Of a stretch of 64,000 bases of DNA, positions 10,072 to 21,856 are shown piece by piece. Positions within the stretch are counted from its first letter, which is position 1, and the number at the start of each line of letters is the position of its first letter. The DNA is from Bog-473 sp963791995 (lineage in GTDB: Bacteria; Actinomycetota; Acidimicrobiia; Acidimicrobiales; RAAP-2): assembly GCA_963791995.1 (NCBI GenBank), contig CAWBUQ010000001.1, positions 558,001-622,000 of the forward strand. Direction: 5' to 3'. Below the pieces are notes generated by a model. It was not told where the DNA came from and ran no database searches. It saw only the letters and a list, made by a program, of their open reading frames with translations. A program made the translations under genes and the position numbers.

Positions 10072-11415
10072 ATGAACGTTCTCGAGTCCAGAGCGGACAG
10101 GCCTTTGCGTCTGCGTCCGTGGGTACTCCTGGCGGGCGCCGTCGTGGTCATCGCCGCTGTCTTGTACTTCACCAACGGCTCGTCGACGCCCGGGAACACG
10201 GGCTCGCCGACCGCATCTCGGAGTGCGGGCCACGGATCGGGCTCGGCATCGGCGTCAGGCGGCTCGAAGAGCACCTTCTTCCTCCGCTCCACCATGCCGT
10301 CGACGGGCCAGCAGAACGTGGCGGCGAACACGACGATCTCTTTGACCTTCTCCTCACCGGTGAGCCTGCACGCGGCATCGACGCCGACCCTCTCCCCCAA
10401 GATCGCCGGCAAGTGGGTGCAGCCGACTCCCACCACGCTGTCCTACGAGCTCGACTCACCGCTCATCCCCGCCTCCCAAGAGGTCGTCACGGTCCCGGGC
10501 GGGACCCACGGCCTGCGCAGTGCCGGCGGCGCGGTGCTGACCTCCTCGAACTCGGTGACCTTCGACGTGGCGGACGGGTCGACGCTGCGGCTCCAGCAAC
10601 TGCTGGCCGGGCTGAACTATCTCCCGGTCGGCTTCTCGCCCACCGGGCCGGCACCGGCCCGCGCCGACCTGGCCGAGGACCAGGCCGGGACCTTCTCCTG
10701 GCGCTGGCCCGGCCTGCCGAGCGAGCTCACCTCGCAGTGGACGCAGGGCACCGCGAACGTGATCACCAAGGCGGCGGTCGAGGCGTTCGAGACCCAGAAC
10801 AACCTCGGCGTCGACGGCGAGGCCGGGCCGGCGGTGTGGACGGCGCTGATCAACGACACCATCAACGCCAAGGCCTCCGCCACGCCCTACGTGTACGTGC
10901 TGGTGAACAAGGCGCTGCCCCAGAACCTCACCTTGTGGAACAACGGGACGGCGCAGTACGCGGGAATCCCGGTCAACAGCGGCGCACCCGGCGCCGACAC
11001 CACCGACGGCACGTTCGCCGTCTTCGAGCACGTGCGCTACTCGGACATGAAGGGCACCAACCCCGACGGCACCACCTACAACGACCCCAACGTGCCCTAC
11101 GCCAGCTACTTCAACGGGGGCGACGCGCTGCACGGCTTCATCCGCGCCACTTACGGGTCACCCCAGAGCAATGGCTGTGTCGAGATGAGCTACGCCGACG
11201 CCGCGCTGGTCTGGCCGCTGACCCCGATCGGCACGCTGGTCACCGTCGAGGGACCCAACTACGGCACCGCGCCGCCGCCGACGACGACCACCACGGCGCC
11301 ACCAGCCACGACCACCACCGCTGCCCCGGCGCCGACCACGACGACGCCCACCACCGCGCCGGCCGCACCGCCCGCACCGGCTGCGATCACCTCGACGACG
11401 GCGCCGCCGGCGTAG
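10072..11415 (+). CDS. L,D-transpeptidase (YkuD) with N-terminal anchor and peptidoglycan-binding region
   Basis: Cell-wall cross-linking enzyme. ATG at 10072 follows a good GGAGG site (10065). Residues 14-33 form a transmembrane or signal anchor (LRPWVLLAGAVVVIAAVLYF), followed by a Ser/Gly-rich linker and an Ig-like domain (STMPSTGQQNVAANTTISLTF). Next is a PG_binding_1-like segment (VEAFETQNNLGVDGEAGPAVW) and the YkuD catalytic domain. The active-site pattern HGFIRATYGSPQSNGCVEMS contains the catalytic His and Cys. The C-terminus is a Thr/Pro/Ala-rich tail of about 55 residues. The gene is intact and stands alone between convergent or divergent neighbours. Confidence 0.87.
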   Translation: MNVLESRADRPLRLRPWVLLAGAVVVIAAVLYFTNGSSTPGNTGSPTASRSAGHGSGSASASGGSKSTFFLRSTMPSTGQQNVAANTTISLTFSSPVSLHAASTPTLSPKIAGKWVQPTPTTLSYELDSPLIPASQEVVTVPGGTHGLRSAGGAVLTSSNSVTFDVADGSTLRLQQLLAGLNYLPVGFSPTGPAPARADLAEDQAGTFSWRWPGLPSELTSQWTQGTANVITKAAVEAFETQNNLGVDGEAGPAVWTALINDTINAKASATPYVYVLVNKALPQNLTLWNNGTAQYAGIPVNSGAPGADTTDGTFAVFEHVRYSDMKGTNPDGTTYNDPNVPYASYFNGGDALHGFIRATYGSPQSNGCVEMSYADAALVWPLTPIGTLVTVEGPNYGTAPPPTTTTTAPPATTTTAAPAPTTTTPTTAPAAPPAPAAITSTTAPPA

Positions 11416-11537
11416 GGCCGCCAGTCGGCGTGGGGACCCGCCGATTCGGGGGATCCGCCGATTCGGGGCCGTGCGCTTCGCGCTCTTTTGCGGGGCGCGC
11501 CGGGCCGGCCTCGAACTGCGTGCTCGGCGCTCGGGGC

Positions 11538-13142
11538 CTAAGGAACCCAGCCGGTCGTCGACGTCGTAGGCCTCGGGGTCGGCCCGCCGGACCCGCTCGA
11601 AGTACTCGCGTGCCTTGGGCACGTCGCCCGCCCGCTCGTAGAGGTCGCCCAGCAGGTACCACTGGCGGATGTGGCGGTCCGATGGGTTGCGCAGCGCCTT
11701 GGCCGCTCCCGCGGTGGCCAGCATGGCGATGGCGCCGTTGAGGTCGCCGGCATCGGCCAGCGACGCGGCGGCCACGATGCGACCCTCGGCCAGCACGTCG
11801 GGCTCGGGTGAGCTGTGCCGGAGCTCGGTCCACAGCTCGGCCACCTTCTTCGGCTTGTGCAGGGCGCGCTGGCAGTCCATGAGCACGGGCAGGTAGCTCG
11901 GTGGCGTCGGTCAGCTCCGACCGCCTGGAGGTGGCGCACCGCCTCGCGCCAGCGACCGCACCGATAGGCGGCCAGGCCGGCCAGCTCGCGCACGCCGGCA
12001 ACCCCGGGTGTCTCCTCGGCCACGGGCTTGATGGCCCGCAGCGCATCTTGGTAGCGACCGCGCTCGTAGGCGCCCAAGGCGGACTCGGCGCGCTCGACCA
12101 GGCGTTCGCGATGGTGTGCGGTCGCCACGTCGGCTGCGTTGCGGATGGCTGCGGCGAGTTCGGGCGGCAGCGTGTGCTTGCCCGACAGCGCGGCGATGGC
12201 CTCGCGGGCCGAGCTGGTGCTGGGCGTGCTGGTGTCGGCAGCTTGCGACTTGGTTCGAGGTGTGGCGCGCGAGCGGCCCTTCGAGGGCGAATCAGCCCAT
12301 TCGTCCCGTGCTCCGTCGACCCTGGTCCAGGAGGTGTCGCGCCGCTGCGGCGGGCGGCTGGGGGCGTGGGCGTCCTGGTCACGAGCGCCTGCGGCCGGGT
12401 CGTCGTCACGCTCGAGGACCCGGCGGGCCCCGCGTCGAGCCACGTTCCCCCACGATTTGGACCCGGGCAGCTCGGGCCTGCTCGTGCCGCGATCGTCCCG
12501 CCCGTCCCGGCGCGGTGGCGCGCCGCGGCTCGTCGAGCGGCGAGGCTCGCCCCGGTTGGCGCTGGTCGAGCCGCTGCGGTCGGCGATGCCGGGTCCGGAG
12601 CGGCTTCCGCTGCCGCTGGACCTCGAGGTCGTCGAACTGCCGTAGGAGCGTGGTCGATCGGTGCTGCTGCGGCGTGGGGGCCCGGCGGACCGCGGCGCGT
12701 CGCCGTACTCCTGCCCTCTCCGCTGCTCCCGCTGCTGCGCCGTGGTCCGCTGCCGGCCCCGGGGCGGGGTTGCCGTGACGTGGCGCCGGTGCCGCGCGAG
12801 GACGCTCCGGTGCCCGATCGGGCCGATCGCGTGGCTGGGCGACCCCGGGTGGCACCGCCGCCGCTCCCAGAGCGGGCAGCCGAGGGCCTGCCGCTCGCCG
12901 ATCCTCGTGTGCTTGGCGTTCCCGATCGGGCCGCACCCGTCCCGGGTTTGCGCGACGGTCGCGACCCGGTGCCGCCTTGGCGCGCTCCGGGCTCCGGCAT
13001 TGCGGGAACCCGGGCGCGAGGCGCCTGACGAGGTGCCTGACCGGGACGAACGTGACTGGCCTGCCGGGCGGGCCGGGCGCGCCGCACCGCCCGATCGCGA
13101 CGATTGGGCGCGACGATTCGGCTGGGGAGAGCGCGGTGGCAC
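11538..13142 (-). CDS. Tetratricopeptide-repeat protein with long disordered N-terminus, frameshifted
   Basis: The C-terminal 250 residues contain TPR-like helices: LVERAESALGAYERGRYQDALRAI, LAGLAAYRCGRWREAVRHL and WYLLGDLYERAGDVPKAREYFERVRR. The N-terminal 300 residues are Arg/Ser/Pro/Gly-rich low complexity, and the correct frame there is uncertain. A frame change near 11893 (before VLMDCQRALHKPKKVAEL) and another close to 11540 are needed to link the TPRs and reach a stop. TPR proteins are usually scaffolds; no partner can be named. It lies just downstream of the rRNA operon on the same strand. Confidence 0.55.
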   Translation of the reverse strand: MPPRSPQPNRRAQSSRSGGAARPARPAGQSRSSRSGTSSGASRPGSRNAGARSAPRRHRVATVAQTRDGCGPIGNAKHTRIGERQALGCPLWERRRCHPGSPSHAIGPIGHRSVLARHRRHVTATPPRGRQRTTAQQREQRRGQEYGDAPRSAGPPRRSSTDRPRSYGSSTTSRSSGSGSRSGPGIADRSGSTSANRGEPRRSTSRGAPPRRDGRDDRGTSRPELPGSKSWGNVARRGARRVLERDDDPAAGARDQDAHAPSRPPQRRDTSWTRVDGARDEWADSPSKGRSRATPRTKSQAADTSTPSTSSAREAIAALSGKHTLPPELAAAIRNAADVATAHHRERLVERAESALGAYERGRYQDALRAIKPVAEETPGVAGVRELAGLAAYRCGRWREAVRHLQAVGADRRHRATCPCSWTASAPCTSRRRWPSCGPSSGTAHPSPTCWPRVASWPPRRWPMPATSTAPSPCWPPRERPRRCATHRTATSASGTCWATSTSGRATCPRHASTSSGSGGPTPRPTTSTTGWVP

Positions 13143-13257
13143 CGGATGAGTCTACAAACGCGACACCCGCGACCTGGTTCGCGACGGGCGGCGGTCTCAC
13201 TGCGGTGTCGCCGTTGGAGATGGCCGCCAAATGGATGTGTCGCAATGACCCCAGAAA

Positions 13258-13299
13258 CGACAAAATCCCCTCCGAGCCGAAGCTCAAAGGGGATCTCGT
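13258..13299 (-). terminator. Rho-independent terminator of the rRNA operon
   Basis: On the minus strand ATCCCCTTTGAGC and GCTCGGAGGGGAT form a 13-bp stem (two G-U pairs) closed by a UUCG tetraloop and followed by TTTTGTCG. It begins just after the 5S rRNA 3' end. Confidence 0.85.
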
Positions 13300-13307
13300 C
13301 ATTTAGA

Positions 13308-13427
13308 AATCCCGGCAGCGACCTACTCTCCCAGGGGGCCTCCCCCCAAGTACCATCGGCGCGGGCGGGCTTAACTGCCGTGTTCGGAATGGGAACGGGT
13401 GTTTCCCCGCCGCTATGGCCACCGGAA
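13308..13427 (-). rRNA. rrf: 5S ribosomal RNA
   Basis: Minus-strand sequence contains the 5S core CCCGTTCCCATTCCGAACAC and GAGAGTAGGTCGC. The ends TCCGGTGGC and GCTGCCGGGA pair as helix I. The length of about 120 nt is standard. Ends are estimated to within a few bases. Confidence 0.93.
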
Positions 13428-13494
13428 ATCGTGCGCTCGGCGGGCTCGACACACCCCTGACAGGGTGGAGCCACGCCTGTGGCTGCGTTGCCGC

Positions 13495-13540
13495 AGCCCC
13501 TGAGCGTCCCAAAGCGAGCACGAGCGGTAGATCTCCAAGC
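13495..13540 (-). other. 3' arm of the 23S rRNA processing stem
   Basis: Complementary to 19434-19482 across the whole 23S gene. The shared core CCAAAGCGAGCACGAGC is perfect on both sides, with CCAAGC and AGCCCCT segments flanking it. This is the expected RNase III stalk of pre-23S rRNA. Confidence 0.8.
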
Positions 13541-13827
13541 CCTCGGCCGATTAGTACCGGTCGGCTGAATGCATTACTGCACTTACACCTCCGGCCTATC
13601 AACGTGGTCGTCTAGCCACGGGCCTTACCAGGTTAACCCTGTGGGAGATTTCATCTCGAAACGGGCTTCGCACTTAGATGCTTTCAGCGCTTATCCCACC
13701 CGTAGGTCGCAAACCAGCCGTGCCCTTGGCAGGACAACTGGCACACGAGAGCTACGTCCGTCCCGGTCCTCTCGTACTAGGGACAGCCTTTCTCAAATCT
13801 CCTACGGCTGCATCGGATAGGGACCGA

Positions 13828-14574
13828 CATTCTTTGTTACCACCGACCTAGCTGGCCGGGGGCCAGGACATTTCTGCCTGGCTCTGCATGTCGCCATGCA
13901 GATCGGACCATCTCTTCACACTCGCAGTCACGCGGATGTGCTTGGCATATGGTCTCTGAGGATTCTGGATTCTGAGCTCTGATGAAGGCGTCGATACCTG
14001 CCTCCACCATTCATTCGGAGCGCACGGGCGGCAAGCCGCTCGAAGCCCTCCGGTGCAAGATGCTCACGCCTCGACATCGCTTGCACGATGTCGGAAAAGG
14101 TCGCGAACTCCTCCTGCTTGCAGCTCAGTAACGGATTTCTTTCGAAGAAGGGGATGATTCTTTCTAGGAGATCCCTTCGATTGCGAACCACCAGCACATA
14201 CGTGTGGTCATTCGTTCCACGATGGTTCTCTCGCAGCGATCCACAACCCAGAAGCTCTCGTGCAAGGTCCAAAACCTTGACTCGAGAGATGTCCTGGCTT
14301 ATTCGGAACTCCGGCACGAGTTGCCAACCGCTCCTCGTGCATGGATTTCTCTGGATTGCTACGTGAAAACATCCTTCTCCGTCTACAAATCCGGCTATGT
14401 ACGACTCCAGCCTTTCCTGCTGATTGACCGCACCTGACGCATTGTCACTGCTCTTCGCGTCCATGCCCGTATCGTACGAAGCGGGTGTATCACGACCTTC
14501 AAAGAGCGAGTAGCGCAGGATTCATACGGTGTTTCCAGCAAATAGCCAAGTTTATAGACAGCGCGGTTTTATCC
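13828..14574 (-). mobile_element. Group I intron in 23S rRNA after U2604, 747 nt, with LAGLIDADG gene
   Basis: Inserted between exon GAGACAGT and TCGGTCCC. P1 is clear: the 5' exon AGACAGU pairs with the internal guide GCUGUCU, with U-G at the splice site. The intron ends in G. Core elements: Q-like CAATCAGCAGGAAA, the P7 5' strand TCAGAGACCAT (13944-13960 region) and the P7 3' strand AAGAGATGGTCCGA. A P9 hairpin GCATGGCGACATGC follows. The site lies between the two bases that are pseudouridines 2604 and 2605 in E. coli. The endonuclease gene sits in P6 and overlaps both flanking core strands. Confidence 0.9.
13928..14464 (-). CDS. LAGLIDADG homing endonuclease of the U2604 intron
   Basis: Single-motif LAGLIDADG protein of 178 residues, expected to cut an intronless 23S gene as a homodimer and promote intron homing. 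The motif YIAGFVDGEGCFHVAI at residues 23-38 contains the acidic active-site residue. RISQDISRVKVLDLARELLGCG is the usual beta-strand/helix that follows. The 3' half FFERNPLLSCKQEEFATF and MSRREHLAPEGFERL is shared with the endonuclease of the U1923 intron (FFEMHQL, MRRKEHLSPDGFERL), so the two are homologous. The first codons lie on the intron core (AATCAGCAGGAAA) and the last ones on the P7 strand, so the protein frame reads through catalytic RNA. No convincing ribosome site upstream. Confidence 0.85.
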   Translation of the reverse strand: MDAKSSDNASGAVNQQERLESYIAGFVDGEGCFHVAIQRNPCTRSGWQLVPEFRISQDISRVKVLDLARELLGCGSLRENHRGTNDHTYVLVVRNRRDLLERIIPFFERNPLLSCKQEEFATFSDIVQAMSRREHLAPEGFERLAARALRMNGGGRYRRLHQSSESRILRDHMPSTSA

Positions 14575-14608
14575 ACTGTCTCACGACGTTCTAAACCCAG
14601 CTCGCGTA

Positions 14609-14644
<36 letters not shown>

Positions 14645-14645
14645 G

Positions 14646-14691
<46 letters not shown>

Positions 14692-14916
14692 TCCCGTCGA
14701 TATGGACTCTTGGGGAAGATGAGCCTGTTATCCCCGGGGTACCTTTTATCCGTTGAGCAACGGCGCTTCCACAAGCAACCGCTGGATCACTATGCCCTGC
14801 TTTCGCACCTGCTCGACTTGTAGGTCTCGCAGTCAAGCTCCCTTTTGCCATTGCACTCGACAGCTGATTGCCAACCAGCCTGAGGGAACCTTTGGGCGCC
14901 TCCGTTACATTTTAGG

Positions 14917-15840
14917 CAATCTGTTAGCCCGACAACTTGTATCTCATGCTTGGCAGAATTTCGTTCGCGATGTATGCATTCATCGCCGACGCGGAGGGCG
15001 CCGGCACGTGGATCTGCAAGCCATCACGCTGCTTTCGCACTGTGGTCTCCACTCCAACGTCTCGCTGGATCACCGATTGCAGAAGCTGAACTTCTCCAGA
15101 GGTGAAGCTTTGAGTGTTGAGGTACAGACCGCGACACTGACTCGACTTTCGTGAGCCATCGTCCATAAACCACACGGCCATGCTCAATGAAGTGAGCTCG
15201 AGATCCGACCGGCACCACCTTTCGATGGCCCCGGTAGAAGCGCATTCGGAACTCTTCCAGCTCGACGTGCGAAAGGGTCGAAAACCCAATGTTCGTCGAG
15301 ACCGTACCGAGCCGATTGCGCCGAGCTCTCGCCTTTGGTGGCGTGCGGACCCAATCTCGCCATTCTGAGTACTTCCAGTCGACATAGGCCGACTGCCTCA
15401 AGGAATGTTCGATCTTGAGCCTTGCTGTGCGTGCGCCGCGCTGTCGTTCGAGGTGAGCGTCACCCAGAAGCATTCCCACAAGGATTTGCCTCTGCCGCTC
15501 TGTCATCGTCAACAGCGCCTTCTGCATACGCAGTTCCAGCGTGTTCATGGACGGAGTTGTCGTCTCGAGGCCATTTCTGCCTCGATCTGCATGTCGCCAT
15601 GCAGTTCAGACCATTCCATCACCCGTCGCAATGCGACGGGGCTCTCGTTGTGGTCGTTGGGGTAGGCAACATAAGGCTGCCCAACCTGCTGATTGTCCGC
15701 ACTGGTCAGATTGTCACTGCCCATGCCAAACCGTAGAAAACGGTTGTGACACAGATGAGTACTGCCAGATACTCGGGTGTTCCAGCATACGCCGAGAGTT
15801 TTATCTCACATGGTTTCCCATGATTCGCCCCATTTTGTTA
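14917..15840 (-). mobile_element. Group I intron in 23S rRNA after U2262, 924 nt, with a different LAGLIDADG gene
   Basis: Inserted between exon GGTCGCCT and CCTAAAATG. P1: exon UCGCCU pairs with guide GGGCGA, with U-G at the splice site. The intron ends in G (14917). The core has GTGCGGACAATCAGCAGG, a short P6 hairpin (TTGGG...CCCAA), P8 hairpin CCCGTCGCATTGCGACGGG and the P7 3' strand TGGTCTGA. P9 is GCATGGCGACATGC. The endonuclease gene follows P9 and ends seven bases before the 3' splice site, unlike in the other ORF-bearing introns. Confidence 0.9.
14924..15548 (-). CDS. LAGLIDADG endonuclease of the U2262 intron, frameshifted
   Basis: Two-motif LAGLIDADG (LAGLIDADG_2 type) endonuclease of about 207 residues when joined. 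First motif: LVGMLLGDAHLER at residues 24-36, followed by FSTLSHVELEEFRMRFY and KVVP. Second motif in the other frame: SMAVWFMDDGSRK, then NTQSFTSGEVQLLQ. The two frames join near 15225 by skipping one G (KVVP then SDLELTSL), exactly where the family has a short linker. It may be a sequencing indel, as in many genes here, or a real inactivation. ATG at 15548; stop at 14924, inside the last bases of the intron. It is not closely related to the endonucleases of the other two introns. Confidence 0.78.
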
Positions 15841-16124
15841 AGGCGACCGCCCCAGTCAAACTACCCACCTGACGCTGTTCCTGATCCGGATTACGGACCG
15901 AGGTTAGAGTCCCGGCACTAAAAGGGTGGTATTTCAAGGTTGACTCCACACTGGCTGGCGCCAATGCTTCAAAGTCTCCCACCTATCCTACACAAATAGT
16001 ACCAAAACTCAACATCAAGCTGTAGTAAAGGTCCACGGGGTCTTTCCGTCCTGATGCAGCTAACGAGCATCTTTACTCGTACTTCAATTTCGCCGGGTCT
16101 GTGGTTGAGACAGTAGGAAAGTCG

Positions 16125-16528
<404 letters not shown>

Positions 16529-16536
16529 ACCTTAGG
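16529..16536 (-). other. 8-nt internal 23S exon (E. coli 1924-1931)
   Basis: Minus-strand CCTAAGGT separates the introns at U1923 and U1931. Rejoining AACGGT + CCTAAGGT + AGCGAAATT restores the universal helix 69-71 sequence with no gain or loss. Confidence 0.85.
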
Positions 16537-17312
16537 CACTTTTGTTACGACTCAAATCGACTTCAGCTGTTCGACTGATTCCGTTCTGAGCGGCTGGGTC
16601 ATTTCTGCCCAGCTCCTCATGTCGCCATGAGGGTCGGACTGTATCTTCACCACCGCCGGCTCTCACCGGTTGAGGGCGCCCTGCGTACAGTCTCTGAGGA
16701 TCCTTCAAGTACTTGCTCCAGAGACCTGGCTCTCTGCTTCCCGTTGGCATTCATGCCATAGGCCAGCCGAACCAGGCGCTCGAACCCATCGGGTGAAAGA
16801 TGTTCCTTTCGCCGCATCGCACGCACGATGGCGGCAAATGCTTCAAAGTCACCCTTCTTGACCACCAGCTGATGCATCTCGAAGAACGGCACCACAGCCT
16901 CTTCGAGGCTTTGAAGACCGTCCACTGCGAAAGTCCAGACACTGCTGTTCGGACCCTTTGGGCGGACTCGCCCGCATCCGAACATTGGGATCATCGCCTC
17001 GAGTACTTCTCGATGGTCACGGTGTTGGTAGACGTGGAAGACCGGCTGCAGCTGCCAGCCCCTGTGCCGACGCATCATCGCTGAGCGATGTACTGACACG
17101 GAGAAGCAACCCTCGCCGTCCACGAAACCAACGACCCATTTGGGATCGAGCACGGAGCAGCAACTCGGAGTTTCCTGCTGATTGTCCGCACCGGTCGGAT
17201 TTTCACTGCTCATGTCACCACTCAATCACTGAGTTGTGACATGAACGAGTACCGCCGGATACTCGGATGTTCCAGCATATAGCGGGGTTTTACAACAGCC
17301 AGGTATAAACTA
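16537..17312 (-). mobile_element. Group I intron in 23S rRNA after U1923, 776 nt, with LAGLIDADG gene
   Basis: Inserted between exon AACGGT and CCTAAGGT. P1: AACGGU pairs with guide GCUGUU, with U-G at the splice site; the intron ends in G. Core: GTGCGGACAATCAGCAGGAAA, P7 strands TCAGAGACTGT and AAGATACAGTCCGA, and P9 hairpin CCTCATGGCGACATGAGG. This is the position used by the chloroplast intron that encodes I-CeuI. The endonuclease gene is in P6 and reads from the P/Q side through the P7 5' strand, with its stop codon touching the P7 3' strand. Confidence 0.9.
16647..17225 (-). CDS. LAGLIDADG homing endonuclease of the U1923 intron
   Basis: Single-motif LAGLIDADG protein of 192 residues, expected to act as a dimer. 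Motif WVVGFVDGEGCFSVSVH at residues 30-46; conserved RGWQLQPVFHVYQHRDHREVLEAM and MFGCGRVRPKG follow. The C-terminal part MRRKEHLSPDGFERLVRLAYGMN matches the U2604 intron protein. The frame starts on core RNA (SSENPTGADNQQ is encoded by the P/Q strands) and its tail SSETVR is encoded by the P7 5' strand. The TGA stop is the first three bases of TGAAGATACAGTCC, the P7 3' strand region. The first 25 residues may not be part of the folded enzyme. Confidence 0.85.
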   Translation of the reverse strand: MSGDMSSENPTGADNQQETPSCCSVLDPKWVVGFVDGEGCFSVSVHRSAMMRRHRGWQLQPVFHVYQHRDHREVLEAMIPMFGCGRVRPKGPNSSVWTFAVDGLQSLEEAVVPFFEMHQLVVKKGDFEAFAAIVRAMRRKEHLSPDGFERLVRLAYGMNANGKQRARSLEQVLEGSSETVRRAPSTGESRRW

Positions 17313-17347
<35 letters not shown>

Positions 17348-18189
17348 AGGTTCAGAGCTTCGTCCGAAGACTAACCCTTCCCCGTAACCTTCCGGCACCG
17401 GGCAGGCGTCAGAGCGTATACATCGTCTTACGACTTCGCACGCTCCTGTGTTTTTAGTAAACAGTCGCTTTCCCCAATTCTCTGCGGCCCCTTTGGGCAT
17501 CAGGACGCGAAGTCCGTCACCCTATTGAGGCCCTCCTTCTCCCGAAGTTACGGAGGAATTTTGCCGAGTTCCTTAACCACAGTTCTCCCGATCGCCTTGG
17601 TATTCTCTACCCGCCCACCTGTGTTGGTTTGGGGTACGGGTACCGTGTCAGCTCGCTAGAAGTTTTTCTAGGCAGCATAGAATCAGTGACTTCGCCTGGA
17701 ACGGCTCGGCATCGCGTCTCAGGATTGATGGGATCCGGATTTACCTAGATCCCTCCCTACACGCTTACCCCAGGACAACCAACGCCTGGGCTCACCTATC
17801 TTCCTGCGTCGCTCCTTTGCTATCCGCCCCAGGGTTGGTCGGTTCGACCCGAAGGTCATCCCCTTAGTACCCCTGGCTTGGAATGGGCGCGGACACGGTA
17901 GTACTGGAATATCAACCAGTTGTGCATCGACTACGCCTCTCGGCCTCGCCTTAGCTCCCGACTTACCCTGGGAGGATTAGCCTTCCCCAGGAACCCTTGG
18001 GCTTACGGCGGAGGAGTTTCTCACTCCTCTCTCGCTACTCATACCAGCATTCGCACTCGACCACGCTCCACGACGGTTCACACCACCGCTTCTCTGCGAG
18101 ATCGACGCTCCCCTACCACTCCTGTCTAAAGACAGGAATCCGCGGCTTCGGCTCTTGACTTGAGCCCCGTTACATTATCCGCGCAGGAC

Positions 18190-18220
<31 letters not shown>

Positions 18221-18221
18221 T

Positions 18222-18258
<37 letters not shown>

Positions 18259-18646
18259 TTGCGTTCCCACATCGTTTTCCACTTAGTCAAGAATTTGGGG
18301 CCTTAGCCGGCGGTCTGGGCTGTTTCCCTTTCGACCAACGAAGCTCATCCCTCGTGGTCTCACTGCCGGGTTCTAGAGCATCGGCATTCGGAGTTTAGTT
18401 GGGGTCAGTAAGCTTGTAGGCCCCCTAGCCCATCCAGTGCTCTACCTCCGATGCTGAACACCCGACGCTGCACCTAAATGCATTTCGGGGAGAACCAGCT
18501 ATCACCGAGTTTGATTGGCCTTTCACCCCTTGCCACAGGTCATCCCCCCAGTTTTCAACCTAGGTGGGTTCGGCCCTCCACGAAGTCTTACCTTCGCTTC
18601 AGCCTGCCCATGGCAAGCTCACTCGGCTTCGGGTCTACAGCATGCG

Positions 18647-18683
<37 letters not shown>

Positions 18684-18869
18684 ACCCATCACTGGTTAAC
18701 CTCGCCACACACCGTAACTCGCTGGCTCATTCTTCAAAAGGCACGCCATCACGGCTGCTATCCATCATGTGTCACCACTCTCACCCGAAGGGATCGTGAT
18801 AACGATGGAGCAACGACGCTTTGACTGTTTGTAAGCCAACGGTTTCAGGTACTATTTCACTCCCCTCCC

Positions 18870-18905
<36 letters not shown>

Positions 18906-19176
18906 GCTATCGGTCGCCTAAGAGTACTTAGCCTTACGAGATGGTCCTCGCAGATTCACGCCGGCTTTCCCGGATCCGGCGCTACTCGGGTGTTCAAGCG
19001 GAGTCCGATGTATTTCGTGTACGGGACCATTACCCTCTCTGGTTCAGCTTTCCTGACTGATTCCACTAGACATCGGATTTGTAACTCCGTGACAGGTCTG
19101 GTGCCCCGTCTCTTGAATCCCACAACCCCATACCGGCAACGCCACCAGGCTTATACACCGGCACGGTTTAGGCTCT

Positions 19177-19207
<31 letters not shown>

Positions 19208-19441
19208 ACTGTTGTTTTCCTCTCCTCGGGTTACTTAGATGTTTCAATTCACCCGGTTCCCTCGCCCTGCCCTATACATTCAGGCAGGAGTAGCACCTCA
19301 TGACAGGTGCTGGGTTGCCCCATTCGGATATCCACGGATCGACGCTTGGTAGACAGCTTCCCGTGGCTTTTCGCAGTCGCCCACGTCCTTCTTCGGCTTT
19401 AGGCGCCAAGGCATCCGCCGTTGGCTCTTTGTAGCTTGGAG

Positions 19442-21478
<2,037 letters not shown>

Positions 21479-21669
21479 GACTTACGTTCAGCCCGGCCCC
21501 ACAAAGGGACAGGACCTCCCGAAAATCAGAGAGTCACCATAGTTTGACTCGAACTATTAGTAACCACAGGCCTCTTCGACCCAGAGGGTCTTCCGAGGCC
21601 TGCGTAATGCTTAATTGACGTACAACCCATCCGTATGAGTCCGAATGGATTGCCCGCACTGGCTTTTGG

Positions 21670-21699
21670 CTCTCACTATTCCGTTTTCAAGGAGCGACC
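21670..21699 (-). other. 5' arm of the 16S rRNA processing stem
   Basis: Pairs with 19734-19763. The arm lies about 190 nt before the mature 16S 5' end, in the rRNA leader. Confidence 0.82.
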
Positions 21700-21827
21700 G
21701 GGCACACATCGGCAGAGCCGGTGTTGGTGCCGGGTTGCCCGAAGGACGGTTCCGGACGAACTGCGTCCGCCGGAAGGTTTCCTTCGGCTGTCGGAGGGCC
21801 GGGTGAGGCCGTTCCGACGGGTGTGTC

Positions 21828-21856
21828 ACTCTAGCAGGGTCGCTGGTGACCGTCAA
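21828..21856 (-). promoter_or_regulatory. Promoter of the rRNA operon
   Basis: Minus strand TTGACG (21856-21851), a 17-base spacer, then TAGAGT (21833-21828). This near-consensus sigma-70-type promoter sits about 350 nt before 16S; the start of transcription should be near 21821. The A-run upstream (GCAAAAACG) may add strength. Between it and 16S there is leader RNA with no gene. Confidence 0.8.
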
